NCBI GenBank assembly: GCA_902790885.1
Contig: CADATR010000125.1
Location: forward strand, 1-5,298
DNA: 5,298 nucleotides
DNA from: an uncultured Eubacteriales bacterium
GTDB taxonomy: Bacteria > Bacillota_A > Clostridia > Peptostreptococcales > Anaerovoracaceae
Reading direction: 5' to 3'
Below, piece by piece: positions 1 to 5,298 of the stretch. The position numbers were made by a program, and so were the translations under genes. The notes below the pieces were generated by a model that worked only from the letters and a program-made list of their open reading frames with translations, was not told the DNA's origin and did not search any database. Positions within the stretch are counted from its first letter, which is position 1, and each line of letters begins with the position of its first letter.

Positions 1-2376
1 GTCCCCTTTTTCTGACAAACCTTCTTCGGGCTTTGCATTGCCTGCGAAATACCCCTCACCGAACTTCGATGTCATCAGCTGGTACAGCTTTGTGTCTTTC
101 GGAAATTTGTTCTCGAATGGCACCAGATTGGAGCCTACCTTCAGAAGGCCATGACCAGCATCAACATTGGTTATATAAGACAGTTGCTCATTCGAGATGT
201 TCAGCAGTTTTGCCAGTTCTATACGATCTGTTGCCGCCTGGTTCAGCATCACGATGAACTCAGAGTTACTAAGCATCGTCCTTGCGGTGTATGACTGCAG
301 CAGATCCGCCACATTCTGAGTGATGCCTGTGCAGAAAGCTCCATACTTCCGCACTCTCTTCCAGAGCTTGTACAGGAACTGCGCAGAGTACTCATGCATG
401 AAGAGCAGATATATCTCATCGATGAAGATATACGTGCGCTTTCCTGCCTGCCTATTTTGAGTAATGCGGTTAAGGATGGAATCGAGGATGACCAGCATAC
501 CGATTGCTCTCAGCTGTTCACCGAGCTCGAGGATATCGTAGCAGATGAGGCGGTTTGACGTGTCCACATTGGTCTGCTTAGCGAATGTGTTGAGAGAGCC
601 TCTTGTGAAGAGCTCAAGCTCCAGCGCCAATGAATGTGCCTCTGGCTCTGGCTGTTTCAGGAGCTCTTCTCTGAAGTCCTGCAGAGTAGGAGGCGTTCCC
701 ATATAGTTGCCCTGCTTGTAGTAGCGGTACACGTTCTCAGTACATCGGTCAATGATGGACTGCTGGCCTTTCTGGAACTTATGCCCTGCTACGATCTGCT
801 CGCAAAGCGATTGCAGAAACTGTGACTTCTCGATTATAGGATCTGTCTCTCCGTAGTCTCTGGACATATCCATCGCATTTATATGGTTTGGTGAGTTCGC
901 GGATATATTTATCACAGATCCGCCCATTGCTCTGACAAGCGGTCCGTACTCGGATTCCGGATCGATAATGATAATATCCGCATCACTTGAGAGCATCAGA
1001 TTCACGATTTCGTTCTTCGCTGTGAACGACTTTCCTCCTCCTGGCACACCAAGGATGAATGAATTGCCGTTCATCAGCCTCCTGCGGTCAGCAATGATCA
1101 TATTCTTGGAAATAACGTTGTTGCCGTAGTAGATCCCGTGGCTGTCATATACCTCCTGTACCCTGAACGGCATGAATACTGCAAGTGATTCAGTAGTCAG
1201 CGTTCTAAATGCATCGATCCTTCTTACCCCGAATGGCAGCGCAGTCTTGAGCCCATCAAGCTGCTGATAACGGAGTATAGCCATCTGGCAAAGCCTTTTT
1301 CTGACGATTGTGAGTATCTCCTCGGTATCATTATCCAGCTGCTTCTTAGAATCAGCTGTATGGACAAGAGTAAGCACCGCGAACATCATCCTTTGGTCTC
1401 TGGTAGTAAGATCATCGAGAAACTCCTTCGTCTCCTTCCTCTGCTGCTCCATGTCATAAGGCACGACCGCAGAGAAGTTGTTGTTCATGTTCTGCTTGCG
1501 CTGCCAGTTGGTGATATTAGTCTCTACACCAAGAAGTCTCTGCTCTACTTCCTTCACGGCTTCATCTGTCGGGATCGGTACTATGTCGATCGACAGCATC
1601 AGGTTGCGGCTTAGGTCTGTGATCTCAGCTACCATGTCATCGGATATATACGATGCATAGTCTCTCAGCAGCAGCACACGGCCAAAACGGTCTCCGACTT
1701 TGAAGTAGTCGCTGCTGTTTTCATAGCAGTCTGGACAGATATAGTCACGGAAGTCATGGCCCTTCCTCATGTGATCCTTAAGGTCAAAGTGATATGACGT
1801 CTCTTCGCCAGTACGCATGAAGTCATGAATTATGCGAAGCCTGTCATTGGCTGTAAGCTCGATGCACTTAGAGCCCAGTCTTGAGAAATGCGCTGTGAGG
1901 TCTGCTCCTATTCTGGCAAAGTACAGCCTTGCATCCTCGATGCTCTTACGATTAACCGAGATGGTAATATACTTGTCCTGGATGATCGCATTGCTGCCTG
2001 TCGCCTTATCGGTCAGCATGTCGTTATACTCCCTGCGGTAAACATCGAGCGAGTCGCCCATCATTTTGAGGAGTATCCTGTCCTCGAAGTCCAGCATGTT
2101 GAGTCTGCGGTTGTTGATGGTGATTTTGGCAGTGCAGCCCGAGTCCAGAGAGTTCAGAAGCTCTGAGTAGCCGAGGAACATCCCCGCCTTATCGTCCCTG
2201 GATGCGACTGAATAGTTTATATCCGTGAAGCGGTACATCTTGCTGAACTTGTTTTTGCCCGTAAGAAAAATCCCGTCCGGCCATATCGACCTGACGGGAA
2301 TGATGTCCTGCACTTTACGCGGCACAGCAAACCTTTCCTTGTCCTGCTTCAGGACATTCGTAAGTGTCTTAATCAA
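1..2376 (-). CDS. virB4: VirB4/TraE-type conjugation ATPase, 3' end cut by window edge
   Basis: Cytoplasmic AAA+-like ATPase that energises assembly of, and transfer through, a conjugative type IV secretion channel. The frame is open for 792 codons from a TTG start and runs off the left edge without a stop. Family members end at about this length, so probably only a few residues are missing. The N-terminal domain (about residues 1-420) carries the family's IIPVRSIWPDGIF stretch near residue 25 and NITNWQRKQN before mid-protein. The ATPase domain has Walker A GVPGGGKS at 443-450 (Lys449), IDPESEYGPLV with Asp472, Walker B YIFIDE at 649-654 (Asp653, Glu654) and TGITQN at 683-688. The catalytic residues are intact, so the protein should be active. 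The TTG start is preferred because a stop lies three codons upstream, an AAGGAG lies 10 bases upstream, and the first internal Met (residue 47) would delete conserved sequence. A CPDC pair at 214-217 is visible but of unknown meaning. It follows the PrgI gene, the usual pairing in Tn1549-like elements. Family assignment is from recognised motifs, not a search. Confidence 0.95.
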   Translation of the reverse strand, partial: MIKTLTNVLKQDKERFAVPRKVQDIIPVRSIWPDGIFLTGKNKFSKMYRFTDINYSVASRDDKAGMFLGYSELLNSLDSGCTAKITINNRRLNMLDFEDRILLKMMGDSLDVYRREYNDMLTDKATGSNAIIQDKYITISVNRKSIEDARLYFARIGADLTAHFSRLGSKCIELTANDRLRIIHDFMRTGEETSYHFDLKDHMRKGHDFRDYICPDCYENSSDYFKVGDRFGRVLLLRDYASYISDDMVAEITDLSRNLMLSIDIVPIPTDEAVKEVEQRLLGVETNITNWQRKQNMNNNFSAVVPYDMEQQRKETKEFLDDLTTRDQRMMFAVLTLVHTADSKKQLDNDTEEILTIVRKRLCQMAILRYQQLDGLKTALPFGVRRIDAFRTLTTESLAVFMPFRVQEVYDSHGIYYGNNVISKNMIIADRRRLMNGNSFILGVPGGGKSFTAKNEIVNLMLSSDADIIIIDPESEYGPLVRAMGGSVINISANSPNHINAMDMSRDYGETDPIIEKSQFLQSLCEQIVAGHKFQKGQQSIIDRCTENVYRYYKQGNYMGTPPTLQDFREELLKQPEPEAHSLALELELFTRGSLNTFAKQTNVDTSNRLICYDILELGEQLRAIGMLVILDSILNRITQNRQAGKRTYIFIDEIYLLFMHEYSAQFLYKLWKRVRKYGAFCTGITQNVADLLQSYTARTMLSNSEFIVMLNQAATDRIELAKLLNISNEQLSYITNVDAGHGLLKVGSNLVPFENKFPKDTKLYQLMTSKFGEGYFAGNAKPEEGLSEKGD
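2266..2299 (-). other. Hairpin followed by T-tract inside the 5' part of virB4
   Basis: On the minus strand TCCCGTC (2299-2293) can pair with GACGGGA (2277-2271) across a 15-base loop, and is followed immediately by five T's (2270-2266) then CTT. This has the layout of an intrinsic terminator in the direction of transcription, about 25-37 codons into virB4. The T's coincide with ordinary codons (GGG ATT TTT CTT), so it may be coincidental. If functional, it would act as an attenuator when ribosomes are not closely following. Confidence 0.3.
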
Positions 2377-2386
2377 TAGTGATCAG

Positions 2387-2392
2387 CTCCTT
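2387..2392 (-). promoter_or_regulatory. Shine-Dalgarno AAGGAG deciding the TTG start of virB4
   Basis: AAGGAG read on the minus strand, 10 bases before TTG at 2376-2374. The virB4 frame has a TGA three codons upstream of this TTG and no ATG before residue 47, so this site fixes the start. The spacer is slightly long, which together with TTG may lower VirB4 translation. Confidence 0.7.
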
Positions 2393-2406
2393 CCGTTTTA
2401 TAAAAT

Positions 2407-2420
2407 TGCGGAAATCCGCA
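2407..2420. other. Short inverted repeat between the PrgI gene and virB4
   Basis: TGCGGA and TCCGCA are separated by two bases, making a perfect 6-bp inverted repeat inside the 60-base gap between the PrgI stop (2437) and the virB4 start (2376). Read in the direction of transcription it is followed by AATTTTAT, a poor T-tract, so it is at best a weak terminator or attenuator. It could equally be an RNA-stabilising or processing hairpin that tunes virB4 relative to the upstream genes. With a 2-base spacer the real hairpin would use about 5 pairs and a 4-base loop. Confidence 0.35.
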
Positions 2421-2436
2421 CTTTTCTTCATCAGCA

Positions 2437-2877
2437 TTATTTTGCTTTGCCCCTCTTCTGTCTTTTATTGTCTGCATTCTGCTTCCTCAGTGAGTATCTT
2501 TTATGCCTTGAGCCTCTGCGATGGAACGTCTTCCTTTTTCCTCTGTCCTCACTCGCATCCGCGAGCATGGCAAAGTAATAATTCGTATTCCCGAAGGTCA
2601 ACACCTTAGGAATGATGAATGTGGATTTGATCCAGGCTGCAATGAACTTCTCTGCAGTCATACCGTTGTACTTAAGGAATCCCATAACAGCAAACGGGAA
2701 CGCAGCAACAATGCAGAGCCAGCTGGTGGTCTCAGTCCCGAGGATGGGATTGAGACCAAGATATATACCAACTGCTACGCCGCATGCCAGGACAGAAAAA
2801 AAGAACTGTCTCAGCGACAGTCCGAAAAACATAGACTCCGTGTAATCACGGATCTCTCGATTTATCCTTACTTCCAT
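2437..2877 (-). CDS. PrgI-family conjugation membrane protein (VirB3-like)
   Basis: A 146-residue inner-membrane protein of the PrgI family, the VirB3-like partner that accompanies VirB4 in Gram-positive conjugation modules. It opens MEVRINREIRDYTE, then FFGLSLRQFFFS, the family's characteristic N-terminus. Two hydrophobic segments follow at about residues 23-42 and 52-68, joined by a short loop. The KYNGMTAEKF region (69-78) and the PKVLTFGNTNYY end of the domain are also typical. Residues 112-146 form an unusually basic tail with 17 Lys/Arg and one acidic residue, probably cytoplasmic. The ATG has an AAGGAG 11 bases upstream (2889-2894). The gene lies 37 bases after the DUF5688 stop and 60 bases before virB4, as expected for a co-transcribed pair with VirB4. 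Family call is from recognised sequence; membrane topology is inferred from hydrophobicity. Confidence 0.9.
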   Translation of the reverse strand: MEVRINREIRDYTESMFFGLSLRQFFFSVLACGVAVGIYLGLNPILGTETTSWLCIVAAFPFAVMGFLKYNGMTAEKFIAAWIKSTFIIPKVLTFGNTNYYFAMLADASEDRGKRKTFHRRGSRHKRYSLRKQNADNKRQKRGKAK

Positions 2878-2914
2878 GATTTTTCAGTCTCCTTCTCCCT
2901 GGATCTTCAATTTA

Positions 2915-3871
2915 CTACCTTGCTTCAGCTACTCTGTCAGCCTTGTCACGCTGTGGCTCCACCTTGTCCAGCCTGCGTTCGTCCCTGTCGTAGTGATAGA
3001 CATTGTCCGAGAGGATATCATGAGGCTCTACGACAGTTCTGTTGGCCTGCTTTACCATGTCGCAGAGTTCCTGCGCATTGATATTTGCAGTATCAGGAAC
3101 AAGTATGACCTCATGGATACTGCTTGGGAGAATATAATAATCCGAGCCTATGAGCTCAGCCGCCTTCTCCTTGACATCAGGATAGTAAAGCGCTGATGCT
3201 CCAAGCGTCCCTGCCTCATTGGTCAGCACGTACATCCCGCTGACATCTGCAGGATCGAGAGGCTCATTCCTGTCCAGCAGGTTCTCTTTTTCAGGGCTGA
3301 AGAGCGCCATGCTCATGTCTGTGAGCACTGCCGGCGCATTGATCATTGATCCATCCATTGCAGTGATAAAAAGTGTCTCCTTGTCCACCCCAAGCGAATC
3401 CATGACTCCGTGATTGACAGCTATCCTCCAGTCGCCGCCTCTGTCTTCACCCATGTTGATATCTACTGTAAGAGCAAGGCCGTTACCGACATCAACGTAG
3501 GGCATATTAGCCAAGAAATCTCTGTTGCGACTCTTCTCGAGCAGTCTTACAGTCAGGTTGTCTCTTACCGCTTCCCAGCTGAGATCCACCGCAGGCGGAG
3601 TCGGTGCAAGCCTGGCCTGCTCATATCTGTTCGCCAGATCAACAAGCAGGAAACCGATATCCTCACCGTTTTCATGACGCTCATACAGATCATCGATATA
3701 CAGCGTAGGAGCAGCATCACTTCCCTTCGGTTTGAAGGTCAGTCCATGCAGCTTCTGGTCATTCATCTTGGATATCTCAACATCATCGATGACCAGATCC
3801 TGATACACTTCTTCCGGCAGGAAATCCGGCAGTTCTTCTTTAACGATCTTAATGAATTCCTTTACTTCCAT
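2915..3871 (-). CDS. DUF5688-family protein of unknown function
   Basis: A 318-residue soluble-looking protein with no signal peptide or membrane segment. I recognise it as DUF5688, a family common in Clostridia and their mobile elements with no established function. Diagnostic features are the N-terminal MEVKEFIKIVKEELPDFL helix, a central GDWRIAVNHGVMDSLGV block (about 146-162), MYVLTNEAGTLGASALYYPD (213-232), and YYILPSSIHEVILVPD (245-260) followed by a DMVKQAN...ILSDNVYHYDR tail. The last 25 residues are highly charged. No catalytic motif is evident. The ATG at 3871 overlaps the end of the upstream 43-aa ORF by 23 bases, and its ribosome binding site is ambiguous (AAAGG 13 bases upstream, or AAGAAGG directly abutting). 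Translation may therefore be coupled to the upstream frame. It sits between the VirB6-like and PrgI genes, so it is transcribed with the transfer machinery. A structural role, a regulator or passenger cargo are all possible. Confidence 0.85.
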   Translation of the reverse strand: MEVKEFIKIVKEELPDFLPEEVYQDLVIDDVEISKMNDQKLHGLTFKPKGSDAAPTLYIDDLYERHENGEDIGFLLVDLANRYEQARLAPTPPAVDLSWEAVRDNLTVRLLEKSRNRDFLANMPYVDVGNGLALTVDINMGEDRGGDWRIAVNHGVMDSLGVDKETLFITAMDGSMINAPAVLTDMSMALFSPEKENLLDRNEPLDPADVSGMYVLTNEAGTLGASALYYPDVKEKAAELIGSDYYILPSSIHEVILVPDTANINAQELCDMVKQANRTVVEPHDILSDNVYHYDRDERRLDKVEPQRDKADRVAEAR

Positions 3872-3980
3872 CCTTCTTACTCATCCTTTCCATCATCCAC
3901 AGTCTGAAACGATAACCTTCGATCCTCTTCGCCTGGCGCTCTTTATCCAGGCGGATCCTGTCTTTAGTGATAACTTCCAT
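3849..3980 (-). CDS. Small basic hypothetical protein, 43 aa
   Basis: A 43-codon ORF that fills the space between the VirB6-like gene and the DUF5688 gene. It starts MEVITKDRIRLDKERQ and ends SKKDGSKGIH before TAA. The protein is rich in Lys, Arg and Glu and is predicted mostly helical in its first 33 residues. It has a short YRFRLWMMERM patch (23-33) but no membrane span or cysteine. I do not recognise a family. The case for translation is good: a textbook AAAGGAG (3986-3992) begins immediately after the VirB6 stop codon and sits 5 bases before the ATG, while the frame overlaps the DUF5688 start by 23 bases. It may be a real small protein or a leader frame that delivers ribosomes to the weaker DUF5688 start. 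These possibilities cannot be separated from sequence alone. Confidence 0.65.
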   Translation of the reverse strand: MEVITKDRIRLDKERQAKRIEGYRFRLWMMERMSKKDGSKGIH

Positions 3981-3985
3981 TCTGT

Positions 3986-3992
3986 CTCCTTT
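3986..3992 (-). promoter_or_regulatory. Strong Shine-Dalgarno AAAGGAG for the 43-aa ORF
   Basis: AAAGGAG directly follows the VirB6 stop codon (TAG, 3995-3993) and is 5 bases from the ATG at 3980. It is the best-spaced ribosome binding site in the window together with that of the 61-aa gene, and it is the main evidence that the 43-aa frame is translated. Confidence 0.75.
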
Positions 3993-4832
3993 CTACAGAC
4001 CCATTATTTCTTTGACGACATGGTCGCTCATCCTGACCATTCCCACGAGCACAAGCATGTTGAACGCAAGCTCACCTACGTACTTCCACACCATAGTCGC
4101 TGCTGCAGCATTGCTGTCCACGACCGGTGGACTGGCTGCGAATTTGCTGAAGATGATGCAGGCGAGTACTATGATCGCTCCTTCAAGACATACTCCCGCA
4201 TAACTTTTCAGAAAGCTGACTCCTATGCTCTGTGTAGGCTGCCCGGCAAAAGTCGAAAGCGGTATTGGTGCAATAGCCGTATACATATACAGACGAAAAA
4301 ACCTGCCGTACACCGTGAGTATGATGATGAACGACAGAACTGTGATGAACAGGCTGCCAATAAGTGTCACCGCCCAGAGAGGAATGCTTTCGAAGAACCC
4401 GCAGTCCTCTATCGCTGTGACCATCTCACTCGGCAAAGTAGTCTTAGTCGCGGAACCTACTCCTGAAGCATTCATGATCGTTCTCATTGCACCCTGAGCT
4501 ATGTCGAAGAGCGCCATCATCAGATCCAGGCCGTATGTCACAACGCCCTTTGCAATAGCAAATCTGATGAACAGCTTGAGAGCATGTTCCGGTCTTTTCA
4601 CTTCCGTCAGGCTTCCGCTCGTCTTGACAACTCCGACCAAGAAAAAAAGGACCAGCAGCGCCAGTCCTATGCCCTTAACAGCTCCGTTGATCTGCAGTAT
4701 TACCTGCCATATGCCTCCGCCCTTGAAGCTCTGAGGCGACATGGTCAGAAGCGACCACACTTCAGCCATCTTGCTGTTCCACGTATTAAGTGCATTCTCA
4801 AGATTCTGCACTACCCAGTTGTCGCTGTCCAA
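3993..4832 (-). CDS. VirB6/TrbL-like conjugal transfer membrane protein
   Basis: A 279-residue polytopic membrane protein matching the VirB6/TrbL-like family of Tn1549/CTn-type elements (the group around Clostridioides difficile CD1112). It would form the inner-membrane platform of the mating channel. A hydrophilic amphipathic N-terminus (DNWVVQNLENALNTWNSKMA) precedes the conserved FKGGGIWQVILQINGA. The following hydrophobic segments are at about 50-69, 88-112, 152-174, 180-198, 210-231 and 251-267. TEVKRPEHALKLFIRFAIAK (76-95) is a hallmark cytoplasmic or interfacial stretch. APIPLSTFAGQ (188-198) and LKSYAGVCLEG are typical of the pore region. The start is TTG at 4832: a TAA lies seven codons upstream, and AAGGGGG sits 9 bases before it. 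A nearby ATG at 4837 is out of frame and soon stops. It begins 27 bases after the 61-aa gene and is followed at once by the Shine-Dalgarno of the 43-aa ORF. Family assignment is strong; the exact membrane topology is inferred. Confidence 0.92.
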   Translation of the reverse strand: MDSDNWVVQNLENALNTWNSKMAEVWSLLTMSPQSFKGGGIWQVILQINGAVKGIGLALLVLFFLVGVVKTSGSLTEVKRPEHALKLFIRFAIAKGVVTYGLDLMMALFDIAQGAMRTIMNASGVGSATKTTLPSEMVTAIEDCGFFESIPLWAVTLIGSLFITVLSFIIILTVYGRFFRLYMYTAIAPIPLSTFAGQPTQSIGVSFLKSYAGVCLEGAIIVLACIIFSKFAASPPVVDSNAAAATMVWKYVGELAFNMLVLVGMVRMSDHVVKEIMGL

Positions 4833-4841
4833 GTCATAACA

Positions 4842-4848
4842 CCCCCTT
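4842..4848 (-). promoter_or_regulatory. Shine-Dalgarno AAGGGGG deciding the TTG start of the VirB6-like gene
   Basis: AAGGGGG on the minus strand lies 9 bases before the TTG at 4832-4830. No in-frame ATG or GTG exists between the upstream TAA and this TTG, and the encoded N-terminus matches the family. An out-of-frame ATG (4837-4835) falls inside the spacer and could divert some ribosomes. Confidence 0.65.
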
Positions 4849-4859
4849 CTTTAGCCTCC

Positions 4860-5045
4860 CTATCTTTTACTACTTCGTGAATTACCTCCGAGTCCATGCT
4901 TCACGCGCTGTTCTACCTCAGACCTCTTGGCATCGCCAAATCTGTCAAGTGTGCCTACCAGGTATCCGGTGATTCTTCTTATACGCTCAAACTTAACGCC
5001 CTCACCGACATTGCCATCAACATTCTTCACTTTGTTGTTATTCAT
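4860..5045 (-). CDS. Small NrdD C-terminal-tail-like protein, 61 aa
   Basis: A 61-residue soluble protein whose centre, FERIRRITGYLVGTLDRFGD plus AKRSEVEQRVKHG (residues 19-51), resembles the extreme C-terminal segment of class III anaerobic ribonucleoside-triphosphate reductase (NRDD family: R-[IV]-TGY-L...DRFN..K..E...RV.H). It has no cysteine, no glycyl-radical loop and none of the catalytic barrel, so it cannot be a reductase. Automated pipelines often label such short proteins in Clostridia conjugative elements as 'anaerobic ribonucleoside-triphosphate reductase'; that name should not be read as an enzyme activity. The ATG at 5045 has GGAG (5051-5054) 5 bases upstream, 21 bases after the stop of the 74-aa gene, and the gene ends 27 bases before the VirB6-like gene. 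It is therefore part of the transfer operon. The N-terminal 15 and C-terminal 10 residues are low-complexity and polar. Function unknown. Confidence 0.8.
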   Translation of the reverse strand: MNNNKVKNVDGNVGEGVKFERIRRITGYLVGTLDRFGDAKRSEVEQRVKHGLGGNSRSSKR

Positions 5046-5066
5046 ATACTCTCCGTTTCTTCTTTG

Positions 5067-5291
5067 TCATATTCCCTTCTGAACTTCTGTCGCAACGATG
5101 AACGATATCTGATCAAAAGGGATCGTATATCCGTGAAACAGATCTTCATATTCAAGAAATCTCTTCTTGCCTCTTTTGAATTCTCCGACTATGCCTTTCT
5201 CTGCAGGAATGTCATATTCCTCCGCATAACTTAATACTTTTCCGTTCTTCATGTGCAGATCATAGAACTGATAATACTTAGGTTCTGTCAT
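5067..5291 (-). CDS. Hypothetical protein, 74 aa, start possibly outside window
   Basis: A 74-residue acidic-to-neutral soluble protein beginning MTEPKYYQFYDLHMKNGKVLS and ending in TEVQKGI. The pattern of alternating hydrophobic residues (YYQFYDLHM, YTIPFDQISFIVATEV) suggests a small all-beta fold, possibly barrel-like. There is no signal peptide, membrane span or cysteine. I do not recognise a named family. Only 7 bases precede the ATG before the window ends. No ribosome binding site is visible and the frame remains open to the edge, so the true start could lie upstream. It is followed after 21 bases by the NrdD-tail-like gene, in the same orientation, and so probably belongs to the same transfer operon. 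The gene call rests on operon position, tight spacing and lack of a competing frame. Confidence 0.7.
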   Translation of the reverse strand: MTEPKYYQFYDLHMKNGKVLSYAEEYDIPAEKGIVGEFKRGKKRFLEYEDLFHGYTIPFDQISFIVATEVQKGI

Positions 5292-5298
5292 AGTAGTC

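Noticed and set aside
2236..2238. ATG (Met47) as the start of virB4
   Set aside because: It would remove the conserved IIPVRSIWPDGIF region; the TTG at 2376 has an AAGGAG and lies just after an in-frame stop.
2225..2578. 117-aa plus-strand frame with a hydrophobic Cys/Leu/Phe-rich stretch resembling a membrane protein
   Set aside because: The hydrophobicity arises from reading the reverse complement of the Lys/Arg-rich PrgI tail and the gap; it spans two real genes on the other strand.
2521..3081. 186-aa plus-strand open frame
   Set aside because: Antisense to the PrgI and DUF5688 genes; the translation is low-complexity and shadow-like with many Cys/His/Arg and no motif.
3410..3907. 165-aa plus-strand open frame
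   Set aside because: Antisense shadow of the DUF5688 gene, which is well supported on the other strand.
3852..4466. 204-aa plus-strand open frame
   Set aside because: It lies opposite the VirB6-like gene, whose protein is clearly recognisable; the plus-strand product has no family resemblance, odd composition and no good ribosome binding site.
4835..4837. ATG just before the VirB6-like gene as its start
   Set aside because: It is out of frame with the VirB6-like protein and reaches a stop after eight codons.
4860..5045. A functional anaerobic ribonucleotide reductase, as a name-based annotation would suggest
   Set aside because: 61 residues without cysteines or a glycyl-radical site cannot carry the activity; only the C-terminal tail signature is present.
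1..5298. tRNA, rRNA, CRISPR array, insertion sequence, oriT or attachment site
   Set aside because: I saw no array of spaced repeats, terminal inverted repeats, transposase motifs or tRNA-like fold; almost every base lies in a minus-strand gene.

Overview
The window is a compact run of co-oriented genes, all on the minus strand. It looks like the central mating-channel (type IV secretion) block of an integrative and conjugative element of the Tn1549/CTn type found in gut Firmicutes. Three recognisable channel components support this: a VirB6/TrbL-like polytopic membrane protein, a PrgI-family (VirB3-like) two-helix membrane protein, and a VirB4/TraE-type ATPase with intact Walker A and B motifs. 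Strong AGGAG-type ribosome binding sites, TTG starts and the gene families suggest a low-to-mid GC Clostridia host (Lachnospiraceae or Oscillospiraceae-like). Species cannot be called.

In transcription order (right to left): a 74-aa hypothetical protein (5291-5067, possibly starting outside the window); a 61-aa protein resembling the C-terminal tail of anaerobic ribonucleotide reductase NrdD (5045-4860); the VirB6/TrbL-like protein (4832-3993, TTG start); a previously hidden 43-aa basic ORF (3980-3849); a DUF5688-family protein (3871-2915) whose start overlaps the 43-aa ORF by 23 bases; the PrgI-family protein (2877-2437) with a very basic tail; and the VirB4 ATPase (2376 to the left edge, TTG start, 792 codons visible, stop not reached).

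The longest intergenic gap is 60 bases, and I see no convincing promoter or certain terminator, so the block is most likely one transcript started upstream (right) of the window. VirB4 would power channel assembly and substrate transfer. PrgI would be its membrane partner and VirB6 would form the inner-membrane part of the pore. The small proteins and DUF5688 are conserved-looking accessory cargo of unknown function embedded in the machinery. The plus-strand open frames are shadows of these genes. I see no RNA genes, IS elements, CRISPR arrays, origins or attachment sites.

The points most worth a second look are the orphan NrdD-tail protein, the unannotated 43-aa ORF, the DUF5688 gene inside the channel operon, and a hairpin followed by five T's inside the 5' part of virB4.
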